The notes under the pieces were generated by a model that was given only the letters and a program-made list of their open reading frames with translations, was not told the DNA's origin and ran no database searches. From JANQGG01 sp964642175 (GTDB lineage: Bacteria; Bacteroidota; Chlorobiia; Chlorobiales; Chloroherpetonaceae), in contig CAZXOK010000001.1 in NCBI GenBank assembly GCA_964642175.1, positions 62,001 through 126,000 of the forward strand: 64,000 nucleotides of DNA, in the 5' to 3' direction. Positions within the stretch are counted from its first letter, which is position 1, and every line of letters starts with the position of its first letter. Both the position numbers and the translations under genes were made by a program. This document shows, piece after piece, positions 46,325 through 54,706 of the stretch.

Positions 46325-46837
46325 TTATAAGCGCAACTTCTTAAAATCCTCGCGCATTCTCGTCAAATCGGCTATCCAATCCTCAATGTCCTGTTCATGT
46401 TCCAACTCCTCATTCAAAATTGTTGTAACAATCTGGTGCGTGGTATGGTCTTTTCCGCTGGTCATATCGGCCAGTTTGCTGTAACGATCTATAGCACAAC
46501 GCTCAGCCTGAAGGTTTTGCTCCAGAATAACTTCAATGTATGGATCATTGGGTTCATCGTAGCTGCACTTAGCAAGATTAAACCAGTTTTTGGGATTAAT
46601 AACGGGCGTACCACCCAATTGAATAATACGGTCTACCACCATTACGGCATGATTGAGCTCCTGATCGGCATGAACAAGCAATTCCGGCTCTACTTCACTT
46701 CGCATCGGGCCTTCCATTAGTCGTGCCCCGATCCAGTACTGGTAATAAGCCAGCCATTCTTCGCTTAAGGCTTCATTGAGATTGGTGATTAAATCTTCTA
46801 CATCGAGATTAAGAATACGAACAGCATTTTTTCCCAT
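46325..46837 (-). CDS. ferritin-like (DPS-like) protein
   Basis: 170 residues, a four-helix ferritin-like domain. Metal-site candidates: E26 region (EALSEEWLAYYQYW), HADQELNH, LEQNLQAERCAIDRY and LNEELEHEQDIEDW (ExxH). Two Cys (AKC and AERC) flank the third helix, similar to the cysteine pair of 'DPSL'/thioferritin-type proteins; that assignment is inference. The family stores iron or consumes peroxide. It is 5 bp downstream of a PerR-like gene, fitting an oxidative-stress operon beside oxygen-sensitive BchE. Confidence 0.85.
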   Translation of the reverse strand: MGKNAVRILNLDVEDLITNLNEALSEEWLAYYQYWIGARLMEGPMRSEVEPELLVHADQELNHAVMVVDRIIQLGGTPVINPKNWFNLAKCSYDEPNDPYIEVILEQNLQAERCAIDRYSKLADMTSGKDHTTHQIVTTILNEELEHEQDIEDWIADLTRMREDFKKLRL

Positions 46838-46842
46838 GATAA

Positions 46843-47268
46843 CTAGGTTTTTTGATTAGAAAGCCTGCAATTAATATGAAGTGAAACAGAATTGATTTCA
46901 AATGTCAGATTTTGTTTTTTTTGAAAATAGTCTGAAATGAGTTTGTCGAGGTCGAGATCCACATAATCCTCAATTTGATCCGTTTCGGAATCATACAAAT
47001 GGTGATGTGGCTCTACGATTGGATCGTAACGCATAAAATCACGCTCCGTTTTCACTTTTGTAATCAACCCTTTCTGGGCAAACGTATCCAGGGTTTTATA
47101 AACGGTCCCAACAGCGATATGTGGATAAAGCACTTTGATATTATCAATGATCATATCGGCAGTTGGGTGATTGTTAAATTGCATAATGGCTTCAAGAATG
47201 GTAAGCCGTTGTGGGGTGACTTTAAGATTGTGTTTAACCAATAGGTTTTTGTAATCATTTAGATCCAT
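46843..47268 (-). CDS. Fur-family regulator, PerR-like
   Basis: 141 residues. The winged helix (NLKVTPQRLTILEAI, HIAVGTVYKTLDTFAQKGLI) is followed by the dimerisation/metal domain RYDPIVEPHHHLYD and EDYVDLDLDKL. The Asp in RYD and the D..D pattern correspond to PerR metal ligands. The structural-zinc CxxC expected after HHHLY is absent (YDSETDQ), and only one Cys remains near the C-terminus. It probably represses its own operon with the ferritin-like gene. It is divergent from the SRPBCC gene. Confidence 0.87.
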   Translation of the reverse strand: MDLNDYKNLLVKHNLKVTPQRLTILEAIMQFNNHPTADMIIDNIKVLYPHIAVGTVYKTLDTFAQKGLITKVKTERDFMRYDPIVEPHHHLYDSETDQIEDYVDLDLDKLISDYFQKKQNLTFEINSVSLHINCRLSNQKT

Positions 47269-47411
47269 AAGTGGTTTTTTGTGAGATCAATTCTTAGCAA
47301 ATACTAATTATCTGAAATGTAAGGACTTTTTATGGCAAGATGAAATTTAATGTGACAATTCGCGTTAGGATATAAAGAACTCATCAGACCTAATCCAATC
47401 TATTTACAACC

Positions 47412-47852
47412 ATGATACAACTAAGTTACTCAATTTCAATTAAGGCTTCTAAAGAAACTGTTTGGCATGTGATCCTGGACCCGGAGTGTTTCAGAGAATG
47501 GGCGAAAGCTTTTTCAGAGAGTTCTCAGTTAAGTGGCCTCTGGCAGGAAGGCTCATATATCAAGTTTTTTGATTTGGGTATGGGTGGCACAAAAGCCCTG
47601 GTAGAAAAGCTTATTCCTGAAAAATATTTGCTGTTAAAACATGTTGCAGTAATCGATAAAGATGGTAACGAAGATATTACAACTGAGACAGCTTTAAAAT
47701 GGAACGGTATTACCGAAACTTATGAGTTATCGGGAGATGAATCTGCAACAACCTTAAAAATTGACATAAACACCCACGAAGATTATGTGAACATGTTTAG
47801 TAATGCCTGGCCCGAAGCTATTAAAACCATTAAATCGATTTGTGAAAGGTAA
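47412..47852 (+). CDS. SRPBCC/START-like protein
   Basis: 146 residues of the helix-grip SRPBCC fold (YSISIKASKETVWHVILDPECFREWAKAF, then GSYIKFFDLG and ALVEKLIPEKYLLLKHVAV). The family binds hydrophobic ligands; many are AHSA1/polyketide-cyclase-like. It is divergent from the PerR-like gene and convergent with bchM. A pigment-binding role would be speculation. Confidence 0.8.
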   Translation: MIQLSYSISIKASKETVWHVILDPECFREWAKAFSESSQLSGLWQEGSYIKFFDLGMGGTKALVEKLIPEKYLLLKHVAVIDKDGNEDITTETALKWNGITETYELSGDESATTLKIDINTHEDYVNMFSNAWPEAIKTIKSICER

Positions 47853-47858
47853 GCTTTA

Positions 47859-47890
47859 GGGCAGGCAATTCAGACCTGCCCCAGGTTGGT
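47859..47890. terminator. hairpin between SRPBCC gene and bchM
   Basis: GGGCAGG-CAATTCAGA-CCTGCCC followed on the plus strand by CCAGGTTGGTTTTATTT. It lies between two convergent genes. The T-tract is modest. Confidence 0.6.
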
Positions 47891-47891
47891 T

Positions 47892-48590
47892 TTATTTAGG
47901 ATTAGACTCTACCAATGCGGTATGATAAAAACCATGATGAATTTTTTCATGTTTTACCATTTTTTTACCACCTAAGGCCAGACATTCCTCCACAAATGGT
48001 TCTTTCATCATTTGCAGGTTCATGCGGCGGTCGTTTTTGGGAAAGAATTCGCCCATCCACATTTTAAACGCCAGCAGCCCGTTAAACGGAGCGTAGGTAA
48101 AAATAAATGGTCCTTTACTCATTCGGGCCAGCTTGCTGCACATGGCTTTAAAGCCTTTTTCAGGGTAATGGATCAGAACATCAAAACAAACCACAGCATC
48201 ATAAGAGCCCTCAATAGACTCAAGATCGCTCACACCAAACTCAATTCTATCTGCAACGCCGGCTTTTTGGGCTTCATCTTTGGCTTTTTCAACCATTTGT
48301 TCAGCTAAATCCATTGATATCATATGATACCCGTCTTTAGCCATTTGTATGGAAAAAAGTCCTGTGCCACAACCGGCATCCAGGATTCGGGCATCTTTTG
48401 GCAGGTTATAAGCCAATAGCCAGTTACGGGCTTGCTCCATCATCATGGCATGGCCGTCGCGAACTGTTTTTCGTATCGAGGAAACTTCAGTCTGCCCATA
48501 AATGGCCGACCATCGCTCGTATCCAACGCCATTAAAATAAGATTGCAGTTCTTCTTTGTGTTGCTCTACATCAGTAATTGCTTTTCCCAT
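47892..48590 (-). CDS. bchM: Mg-protoporphyrin IX O-methyltransferase
   Basis: 232 residues. BchM methylates the C13 propionate of Mg-protoporphyrin IX with SAM. The N-terminal BchM signature is LQSYFNGVGYERWSAIYG followed by VSSIRKTVRDGHAMM. The SAM site is ILDAGCGTGLFSIQMA, with CFDVLIHYPEKGF after it. It follows bchH1 by 29 bp on the same strand; H subunit and methyltransferase are known to interact in several phototrophs, so the pairing is functionally sensible. Confidence 0.93.
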   Translation of the reverse strand: MGKAITDVEQHKEELQSYFNGVGYERWSAIYGQTEVSSIRKTVRDGHAMMMEQARNWLLAYNLPKDARILDAGCGTGLFSIQMAKDGYHMISMDLAEQMVEKAKDEAQKAGVADRIEFGVSDLESIEGSYDAVVCFDVLIHYPEKGFKAMCSKLARMSKGPFIFTYAPFNGLLAFKMWMGEFFPKNDRRMNLQMMKEPFVEECLALGGKKMVKHEKIHHGFYHTALVESNPK

Positions 48591-48619
48591 GGTCTTAGAA
48601 TAAACAGTTTTTTAAGTAG

Positions 48620-51600
48620 TTAAATTGTTTCAGATGCTTTTTCAAGCCTGTCTTCAAGGTCTTGATAAATGTGTTTTAGGTTTTCAATCGTGTTTTCATC
48701 TGCCTCCCAGAAACCACGGCTATTGGCTTCCAATAGTCTTCGGGCAATACCGGCCGTGGCATGTGGGTTCAGTGAGCTTAAACGCTCCAGCATGGTTTTA
48801 TCGTGCATGTAGGTATCGGCAATACCCTGGTAGACCCAGTCATCAACTGCCGAAGCCGTGGCGCTCCACCCATATGTATTGCTGACATGCGCTTCAATTT
48901 CATGTACACCCTCGTAGCCATGTTTAAGCATAGATTCGTACCATTTAGGATTAAGGGTTTTGGTACGGCTTTCAAGTTTAACCATTTTTTCAAGGGAACT
49001 CAGTCGCTCTCCCGAGGTTGAAATGGCATCAGCCACCATAACTTTTGGTTTCTTCTGGCGGCTTTTTTCCACACTCTTGGAAATACCGCCCAGGTATTCG
49101 TAATAGTGGTCGATGTCGTTGATGCCAATTTCAAAACTGTCGATATTCTGAAACGCCATATCCACATGTTTGAGGTTCTCTTCAAAGACCTCACGTTTTT
49201 CCTGCCACTGGCCTTCGGGTGAAAGTGAGAAACATTTTCTGGAAATAAAGGCATCACAAAGCTGTGAATCATCATCCCAGGTGCTGCTTTCAACCAGGTG
49301 ATTCACGTTAGCCCCATAGCTTCCGGGAGCATTAGAGAACACACGGCTGGCCACGTCATCAATAGGCAGATTCAGTGTTTCGGACTGTGATAAAGCATGT
49401 TTTCTGATGTAGTTCATCTCTGTCGATTCATTAGCTTTTGCAGCCAGCCGTGTAGCTTTATCTATTAGTTTCATTTGATGTGTCAGCAAATCTCGGAAAA
49501 TGCCGCTAACAGTAACCATCACATCTATGCGTGGTCGTTTGAGCTCTTCAAGCGGAATGAGTTCCACATCCGAAATATTGCCCAGTTCATCTTCTTTTGG
49601 TTTAGCCCCGATAAGCTCAAATACCTGAGCTACGCCTTCGCCATCGCTTTTCAAATTATCTGTTCCCCAAAGCACCATGGCTATAGATTTAGGATAAGCA
49701 CCTTCGGAATTCAGCGATTGCTCCAGCAAGTCTTTGACAAGTTTGCGTGCCTGTTGTTGGGCAAAATCGGATGGCATTCTGAATGGATCCAGGCTGTGGA
49801 TGTTGCGACCGGTTGGAACGACCATTGGATTCCGAATTACATCGTTACCGGGAGATGGCGGGATATAGGCACCATTAAGTGCATCGCACAGGCCTTTAAG
49901 TTCCTGGTCTTCAACAAGGTTTATCAGAATCGGATTCAGATAGTCCCATAAATCAGAAAGGGTACCGGGTTTGATGTTTAATTCGGCATGCAAGTGGTCA
50001 TCGGCCATCGACTTTCTGATGGCATGTGAGCCTTTCAGGATATCCGAAAAAGATACGTTTTGTTGCCCGTCCCCGGTTGAATTAAATTCCTGGCTGTTGA
50101 TAAAGCGTTTAATAGCGTTATGGCAGATATCCTGAATGGTTTGCGACTGGTTTTGTGCTGCCGGATCTGAAGCCAGATGATCGGTTATATATGTATAGTT
50201 CCACCCTTTTTTCTCAGATATAAGTCTGGGCAGGGTTTTGGTCATGTCACCGGGGGTGGCAAAATGGGTGATCATTGTGAGCATATCACAGAGCTCTGAT
50301 ACAGAGGGTGATTTGCCCAGTTCATGAAGTCCGAGTGGTATCATTCGTTCTTCAACACGCAGCAATTCATGCGTGAGCTGCGTTAAGAATTTTTCATCCG
50401 CCGAAGGGGTATGGTAACCATTTCCATTGCTATGGCCGGGGTGTTCTTCCGCAGACTGAGTTATTTCAAGCAGGTCCATCGAAGCTGAGCGTGTTTTAAT
50501 ATCGTCCATTAACTCCGAAGACGGATGCTTTTTGTAGGCATCAATCAGATCTTTCAATTGCCTGAGTTCTTTATACAAGCCGGCTTTCTCAAGTGGCGGC
50601 GCCATGTAACTGACAATTGTGGCACTGCTGCGGCGTTTGGCAATGGTTCCTTCACTTGGATTATTCACACAGTAGTAATAGATATTTGGCAGATGTCCAA
50701 GCAGCCTTGTTGGCCAGCATTTATGGCTAAGGCCATTTTGTTTGCCCGGCATAAACTCCAATGCACCGTGGGTTCCGAAATGCAATACAGCATCGGCTTT
50801 GTAGGAATGATTCAGCCAGGTATAAAAAGCAGCAAAACCGTGATGCGGGGCAGCATCTTTAGCCATTAATAATCGCATGGGATCGCGTTCGTACCCAAAA
50901 CTGGGTTGCTGGCCAATAAAAATATTGCCAAATGAGCATCCTAAAATGTAGAACCGCTCACCATCGTTCAGCATATCCCCGGGCGCATTTCCCCAGAAAT
51001 TTTCAATTTCGTGGTAATCCGGGAATAAAGTTTTGTAATCGCTAACCGGTAAGAAATCTTGAACATGCCCGGTGGTGCCGTAGGTGTTGTGATTGCCATT
51101 TACAATAGCCTCGCGCAACTCGTCGGCTGAATTGGGAAGCTCAACCTTATAACCCTGCTGCTTTAATTCTTTTAGAAGCCTGAAAAGACTTGAAAACACA
51201 TCCAGGTATGCGGCTGTACCAATATTGCCCAGGTTTGGCGGAAAGTTAAATAAGACAATCGCCAGTTTTTTATCAGCATTTTCTTTTCGATGCAGTTGAA
51301 CCCGATTGTAAATACGGTCTGCGGCCAGGGCAATTTCATCGGCAATCGGTTCAATACGCTCGAGAGAAGCACCCGGACCGCCATAGATACGCGGTTCTGT
51401 GGCACCATCAAGTTCAGGGATAGCTACACTCAGGGCCAGTTGTACCGGTGAGAGCCCCATGGGATCTTTCTGCCACTCCGAAATACGCTGGAATGCCAGC
51501 GGGATCATTTCCATGTAGGCAATGCCCAGTTCTTGCAATACCTCTCTGGCTGCATCCGGTCGGCTTTCTGCCGGGCCACCTACCAACGAGAAACCGGTAG

Positions 51601-52528
51601 CATTAACCAAAAGGTCTATGTGAATTTTTTTATTAGAAAGTTTTGAGGAACCGGTATAGCTTGTTTTAAAGAATTCATCGATGGCAGGTCTGAAATCAAG
51701 ACCACCAGAATATGCAATGCACACTTCCAGGCCTTTGGTTTCAAGTGAATGAACCAAATTTGAGAGATGTAGCGTATTACCACCTAAAATTGAAGCCCGC
51801 ATTGATAGTATGGCAACCCGACCTTTAGTGAGGTTTTTACTTCGGGAAGCCTGCCATTTTTTGTACTGATCAACCGACTCAAAATGGGTGGGCGAGTCGG
51901 GATGGTACAAAGCCGTTTCGGGATAAAACAGCGGATCTTTAACCGTTAATTTGCCCTTATATCCATCTATGTACTGATCAATAAACAACGAAAGCATTCG
52001 GACAATATTTTCATCCGAACCATTCAACCAATATTGATGTGCCGCGATAAAAGAGTAAATATCTTTGGCTTTGCCGGGGATCATCTTAAGCACCTTGGTA
52101 AGATTACGCACAATACCCAACTGGCGCTGACTTTCGCCATGTCCGTGTTTGGGTTTCAGACGACCCATTAACTTTTTAAATGGATTTGAGCTTTCTTCCG
52201 ATTCGGATTGGTTCAACACAAACCGTCCCAGGCGGGTTTGCTTGATGAGTGTGGGATTACTTGTAATAATACAGATCGGGCACGAGGCTTCATGAAGACA
52301 GTCTTCCAGAGGTCGAACAACTTCTTCACTGAACAACATCGAGCCAAAAATGAAATCGGCACTCCGTATGTCTTCTTTCAACTTATCCCAGTCATCAGAA
52401 GAGCGTAATAAGGAGACATTATGTAATTTGAGTTCTAACCCGAGCTGATATTGGTTATTAAGTACTTGTACGGCTTGTCGAAGTGCCGCATTGTTGGTCA
52501 CTTCCATCGTTAAAAAAATAAATCGCAT
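48620..52528 (-). CDS. bchH: magnesium chelatase subunit H (first copy)
   Basis: 1302 residues from the ATG at 52528 (MRFIFLTME), placed by AGGAGG just upstream; a further in-frame start 27 bp earlier has no such site. BchH binds protoporphyrin IX and, with BchI/BchD, inserts Mg2+. It has the DUF3479-type N-terminus (about 1-150) and the CobN/Mg-chelatase body with HFGTHGALEFMPGKQ (H587, E591), VNNPSEGTIAKRRSSATIVSY and PTGRNIHSLDPFRMPSD. The adjacent bchM and the H-subunit length argue against cobalt chelatase CobN. It differs strongly from the second copy at 54707, especially in the first 200 residues. bchI/bchD are not in the window. Confidence 0.92.
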   Translation of the reverse strand: MRFIFLTMEVTNNAALRQAVQVLNNQYQLGLELKLHNVSLLRSSDDWDKLKEDIRSADFIFGSMLFSEEVVRPLEDCLHEASCPICIITSNPTLIKQTRLGRFVLNQSESEESSNPFKKLMGRLKPKHGHGESQRQLGIVRNLTKVLKMIPGKAKDIYSFIAAHQYWLNGSDENIVRMLSLFIDQYIDGYKGKLTVKDPLFYPETALYHPDSPTHFESVDQYKKWQASRSKNLTKGRVAILSMRASILGGNTLHLSNLVHSLETKGLEVCIAYSGGLDFRPAIDEFFKTSYTGSSKLSNKKIHIDLLVNATGFSLVGGPAESRPDAAREVLQELGIAYMEMIPLAFQRISEWQKDPMGLSPVQLALSVAIPELDGATEPRIYGGPGASLERIEPIADEIALAADRIYNRVQLHRKENADKKLAIVLFNFPPNLGNIGTAAYLDVFSSLFRLLKELKQQGYKVELPNSADELREAIVNGNHNTYGTTGHVQDFLPVSDYKTLFPDYHEIENFWGNAPGDMLNDGERFYILGCSFGNIFIGQQPSFGYERDPMRLLMAKDAAPHHGFAAFYTWLNHSYKADAVLHFGTHGALEFMPGKQNGLSHKCWPTRLLGHLPNIYYYCVNNPSEGTIAKRRSSATIVSYMAPPLEKAGLYKELRQLKDLIDAYKKHPSSELMDDIKTRSASMDLLEITQSAEEHPGHSNGNGYHTPSADEKFLTQLTHELLRVEERMIPLGLHELGKSPSVSELCDMLTMITHFATPGDMTKTLPRLISEKKGWNYTYITDHLASDPAAQNQSQTIQDICHNAIKRFINSQEFNSTGDGQQNVSFSDILKGSHAIRKSMADDHLHAELNIKPGTLSDLWDYLNPILINLVEDQELKGLCDALNGAYIPPSPGNDVIRNPMVVPTGRNIHSLDPFRMPSDFAQQQARKLVKDLLEQSLNSEGAYPKSIAMVLWGTDNLKSDGEGVAQVFELIGAKPKEDELGNISDVELIPLEELKRPRIDVMVTVSGIFRDLLTHQMKLIDKATRLAAKANESTEMNYIRKHALSQSETLNLPIDDVASRVFSNAPGSYGANVNHLVESSTWDDDSQLCDAFISRKCFSLSPEGQWQEKREVFEENLKHVDMAFQNIDSFEIGINDIDHYYEYLGGISKSVEKSRQKKPKVMVADAISTSGERLSSLEKMVKLESRTKTLNPKWYESMLKHGYEGVHEIEAHVSNTYGWSATASAVDDWVYQGIADTYMHDKTMLERLSSLNPHATAGIARRLLEANSRGFWEADENTIENLKHIYQDLEDRLEKASETI

Positions 52529-52532
52529 ATAT

Positions 52533-52538
52533 CCTCCT
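52533..52538 (-). promoter_or_regulatory. Shine-Dalgarno of bchH1
   Basis: AGGAGG on the minus strand lies 4 bp before the start codon at 52528 and selects it over the upstream in-frame ATG. Confidence 0.7.
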
Positions 52539-52569
52539 TTTACAAGTTGATCCATTGGTTTTATTGGGC

Positions 52570-52601
52570 AAAAAGCACAGCGACATTCTTTAAGTGCTTT
52601 T
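52570..52601 (-). terminator. terminator-like hairpin between small gene 2 and bchH1
   Basis: On the minus strand: AAAAGCAC, a 15-nt loop, GTGCTTTTT. It lies after the small gene's stop (52662) and 42 bp before the bchH1 start. It could end the upstream transcript or work as an attenuator. A 12-bp palindrome AGCAGGCCTGCT lies just upstream (52629-52640). Confidence 0.5.
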
Positions 52602-52661
52602 AAAAATAGCTTTTAGCAGAAATAGCATAGCAGGCCTGCTCGTTAAAGCAAGCTGAATGGA

Positions 52662-53138
52662 TCAAATTAAAAGAGGTGCAGAATGATGGAAGAATACAAG
52701 TGTCGAATGGTGAGTAGAATAAAAATGATGCGGGGAAGAAAGTTTGTATTGTAATAAATGATAAAGCTCTGATGGCGAAATGAAAGGTAAGTCGGAAATG
52801 GAATGAGTGTGAGGTTGAAGAGTTTCATTCCCTGCCGAACGGATTGCCGCATCGTCGTCGTTAGACGAATTCTCAGATTTAAGTGTATAAGTTCGGGTTT
52901 TAACCTGATAATTTATGGTATTCTCACGAGGTATCGAAAGTACATGTGCGTGGGATTTGAGTGGTACTAAACGAACGATCTCGTTTTGTGTCCGGTAATC
53001 TTTGCCTTTTGTAGAGAAGGATGATGGGGCTTTGGCAAAACCGGTAGAACCAACCACAGACATCAGAAAAAACAAGTAGACTTCCAGCATTCGCCAGAAT
53101 TCCCGTGCTGTTTTTTGTATGTGTGTGCCTGTATTCAT
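52662..53138 (-). CDS. small membrane protein, pigment-cluster family member 2
   Basis: 158 residues, unrecognised. A basic N-terminus leads to W15-R16-M-L-E-V-Y-L-F-F and a single membrane segment (about 17-35) ending FAK. The ~120-residue tail is Ser/Asn/His-rich; the last 38 residues hold seven His, mostly as HH pairs, and the protein ends SAPLLI. It belongs to the same family as the 44001 and 63091 genes. It precedes bchH1 by 133 bp with a terminator-like hairpin between. Its ATG overlaps the stop of a short upstream frame by 4 bp. Confidence 0.65.
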   Translation of the reverse strand: MNTGTHIQKTAREFWRMLEVYLFFLMSVVGSTGFAKAPSSFSTKGKDYRTQNEIVRLVPLKSHAHVLSIPRENTINYQVKTRTYTLKSENSSNDDDAAIRSAGNETLQPHTHSISDLPFISPSELYHLLQYKLSSPHHFYSTHHSTLVFFHHSAPLLI

Positions 53139-53386
53139 GATGATATCGTGCTACCCAAAATAGTGGGATAACCTATTGAAAAGAAATCTTTAAAACAAAG
53201 TCTCTCCTGCTGCTTGTAAAGATAGTGCACAAATAAAGCACTATAAAGTATACATGCAAGGGTTAATAGAATTATAAAATGTTGATAAACGATTATTTTA
53301 TTGTAATATACAAAGAATATCGTCCATATTAACAGAAATAGCTCATAATCTCTAAAAACGTACCGGATTTCATGAAAGCCTAACAA
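53135..53386 (-). CDS. possible small two-helix membrane protein
   Basis: 83 residues if begun at the TTG directly after the preceding oxidase stop. It is strongly hydrophobic, with about two membrane spans (ELFLLIWTIFFVYY and IILLTLACILYSALFVHYLY). Its stop overlaps the ATG of small gene 2 (ATGA), as in translational coupling. The DNA is more AT-rich than its neighbours, there is no clear ribosome site and I recognise no family. The alternative is simply the AT-rich leader of small gene 2. Confidence 0.3.
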   Translation of the reverse strand: MLGFHEIRYVFRDYELFLLIWTIFFVYYNKIIVYQHFIILLTLACILYSALFVHYLYKQQERLCFKDFFSIGYPTILGSTISS

Positions 53387-53387
53387 G

Positions 53388-54584
53388 TTATTTAGCTAAA
53401 GTTTCTAATCGCCGGCATTCTTCATAGGAGCGGGACGTGCAATCTTCAATGGCCATACCGCCATAGTAGTTACCGGTCAGTAGTAAGTTTTTGCCTTCTA
53501 CCATTTGATTGATCTTACCAAGCCAGTCTTTATGCCCAAGACGTAAGGATGGTACTGTATTTAGTGCTTCCTCTTTTTGGAGGATTTTATCATCCGAGAT
53601 GCCGAGCACTTCTAAGATTCGTTTGTGTTTGTCTTGCTGAGATGTTCCGGGTTTAAAATGAAACGCAAAACCGCGGTAGGTATCATCAGGAACCGTATCG
53701 CGGGAAACAGCCGAATAAAAGCTGTCGTTTGGAGAAATAATAGCCGCAACGGGTTTTAAATTTAAGTCGCTTTTTTTAACCATCACACCCACAGAGTCCA
53801 CAGAAGCCGACTGAAGCGCACCGAGATGACCGGCAATGTCGGGTTCAGCCTTCTCAAGTAAACCGGAAGCAATGGCCGAAGGGACGGCAATAGCAAGGTA
53901 AGGAGCGGATATCCAATCACCAGTACTGGTATGAACTTTATATTCGCCATTTTCTTTCTCTATGCCAACCACATCCTGATTGGTATGAACCTTGATCTCC
54001 GGGTTATTGGCTATGGCCATGGCTACCGATTGCAATCCTTGTTTGAAGGTATAATTTTTAAGCACATCTTTGCGTTTTTCACGCGATTTAAACATCAGAT
54101 CTGCCGGGAAATCGTCTGTTGGTTGTGAGGGGACTGCATTAAAGAAGTGGGTCAGGACATTGTTGTAGTTGTTTTTTCCAACAATCTGAGAATAATAATC
54201 ACGAACGCTTAAGCCGTCTTTTTTAAGTGAAAAAAGTTTAGGTACCGATACCATGGCTTCAAATAAATTGAGGACCGAAAACACCGACTTGAGTTCATTA
54301 TCTTTTAAAAGAGTAAAGGGGACTTTAGCCCTGGGAATCATATCACCAGCCAGGCCGCAATCTTCGACAATGTTCAAAAGATTCTGATACGAGTTATAGC
54401 AGGTATGAGCGCCAAGCTCCAACCAAAACGCGTTGCCATTATCTGAAAACGGATAGGAATTGAAGGATCCGCCAACGCTATCGTTTTTTTCCAGTACAAT
54501 GGGTTTAAATCCAGCTTTTGCAGAGAAGTGAGCCAGGCTTAATCCACTTATTCCGCCCCCAATTATAATTACCTCTTGACTCAT
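53388..54584 (-). CDS. protoporphyrinogen oxidase-like FAD flavoprotein
   Basis: 398 residues of the FAD-binding amine-oxidase fold: dinucleotide motif IIIGGGISGLSLAHFSAKAG, FAD-ribose Glu in VLEKNDSVGGSF, GAHTCYNSY, and the C-terminal LLLTGNYYGGMAIEDCT resembling the HemY-type ending. HemY-type enzymes oxidise protoporphyrinogen IX (or coproporphyrinogen III). At about 400 residues it is shorter than typical HemY (~460). The place between bchH2 and bchH1 puts it just before Mg insertion in the pathway. A carotenoid-type oxidase is a less likely alternative. Confidence 0.8.
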   Translation of the reverse strand: MSQEVIIIGGGISGLSLAHFSAKAGFKPIVLEKNDSVGGSFNSYPFSDNGNAFWLELGAHTCYNSYQNLLNIVEDCGLAGDMIPRAKVPFTLLKDNELKSVFSVLNLFEAMVSVPKLFSLKKDGLSVRDYYSQIVGKNNYNNVLTHFFNAVPSQPTDDFPADLMFKSREKRKDVLKNYTFKQGLQSVAMAIANNPEIKVHTNQDVVGIEKENGEYKVHTSTGDWISAPYLAIAVPSAIASGLLEKAEPDIAGHLGALQSASVDSVGVMVKKSDLNLKPVAAIISPNDSFYSAVSRDTVPDDTYRGFAFHFKPGTSQQDKHKRILEVLGISDDKILQKEEALNTVPSLRLGHKDWLGKINQMVEGKNLLLTGNYYGGMAIEDCTSRSYEECRRLETLAK

Positions 54585-54643
54585 AAATTTGTGTTTTGTA
54601 ATGTTTTCGGATTGTGTTGCATTCCGGGAGATTTGAAATCAAA

Positions 54644-54680
54644 GGCCTGATGAAAAGCATCATAATGTTCCCACCAGGCC
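54644..54680 (-). other. hairpin between bchH2 and the oxidase gene
   Basis: GGCCTG (54644-54649) pairs with CAGGCC (54675-54680), and an inner GATG/CATC pair lies on the left side. On the minus strand the hairpin is followed by TTTGATTTC. It may be a weak terminator or a mRNA-processing element within the array. Confidence 0.45.
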
Positions 54681-54706
54681 AAAGTCCAAATCATGTCAGA
54701 GAATGT

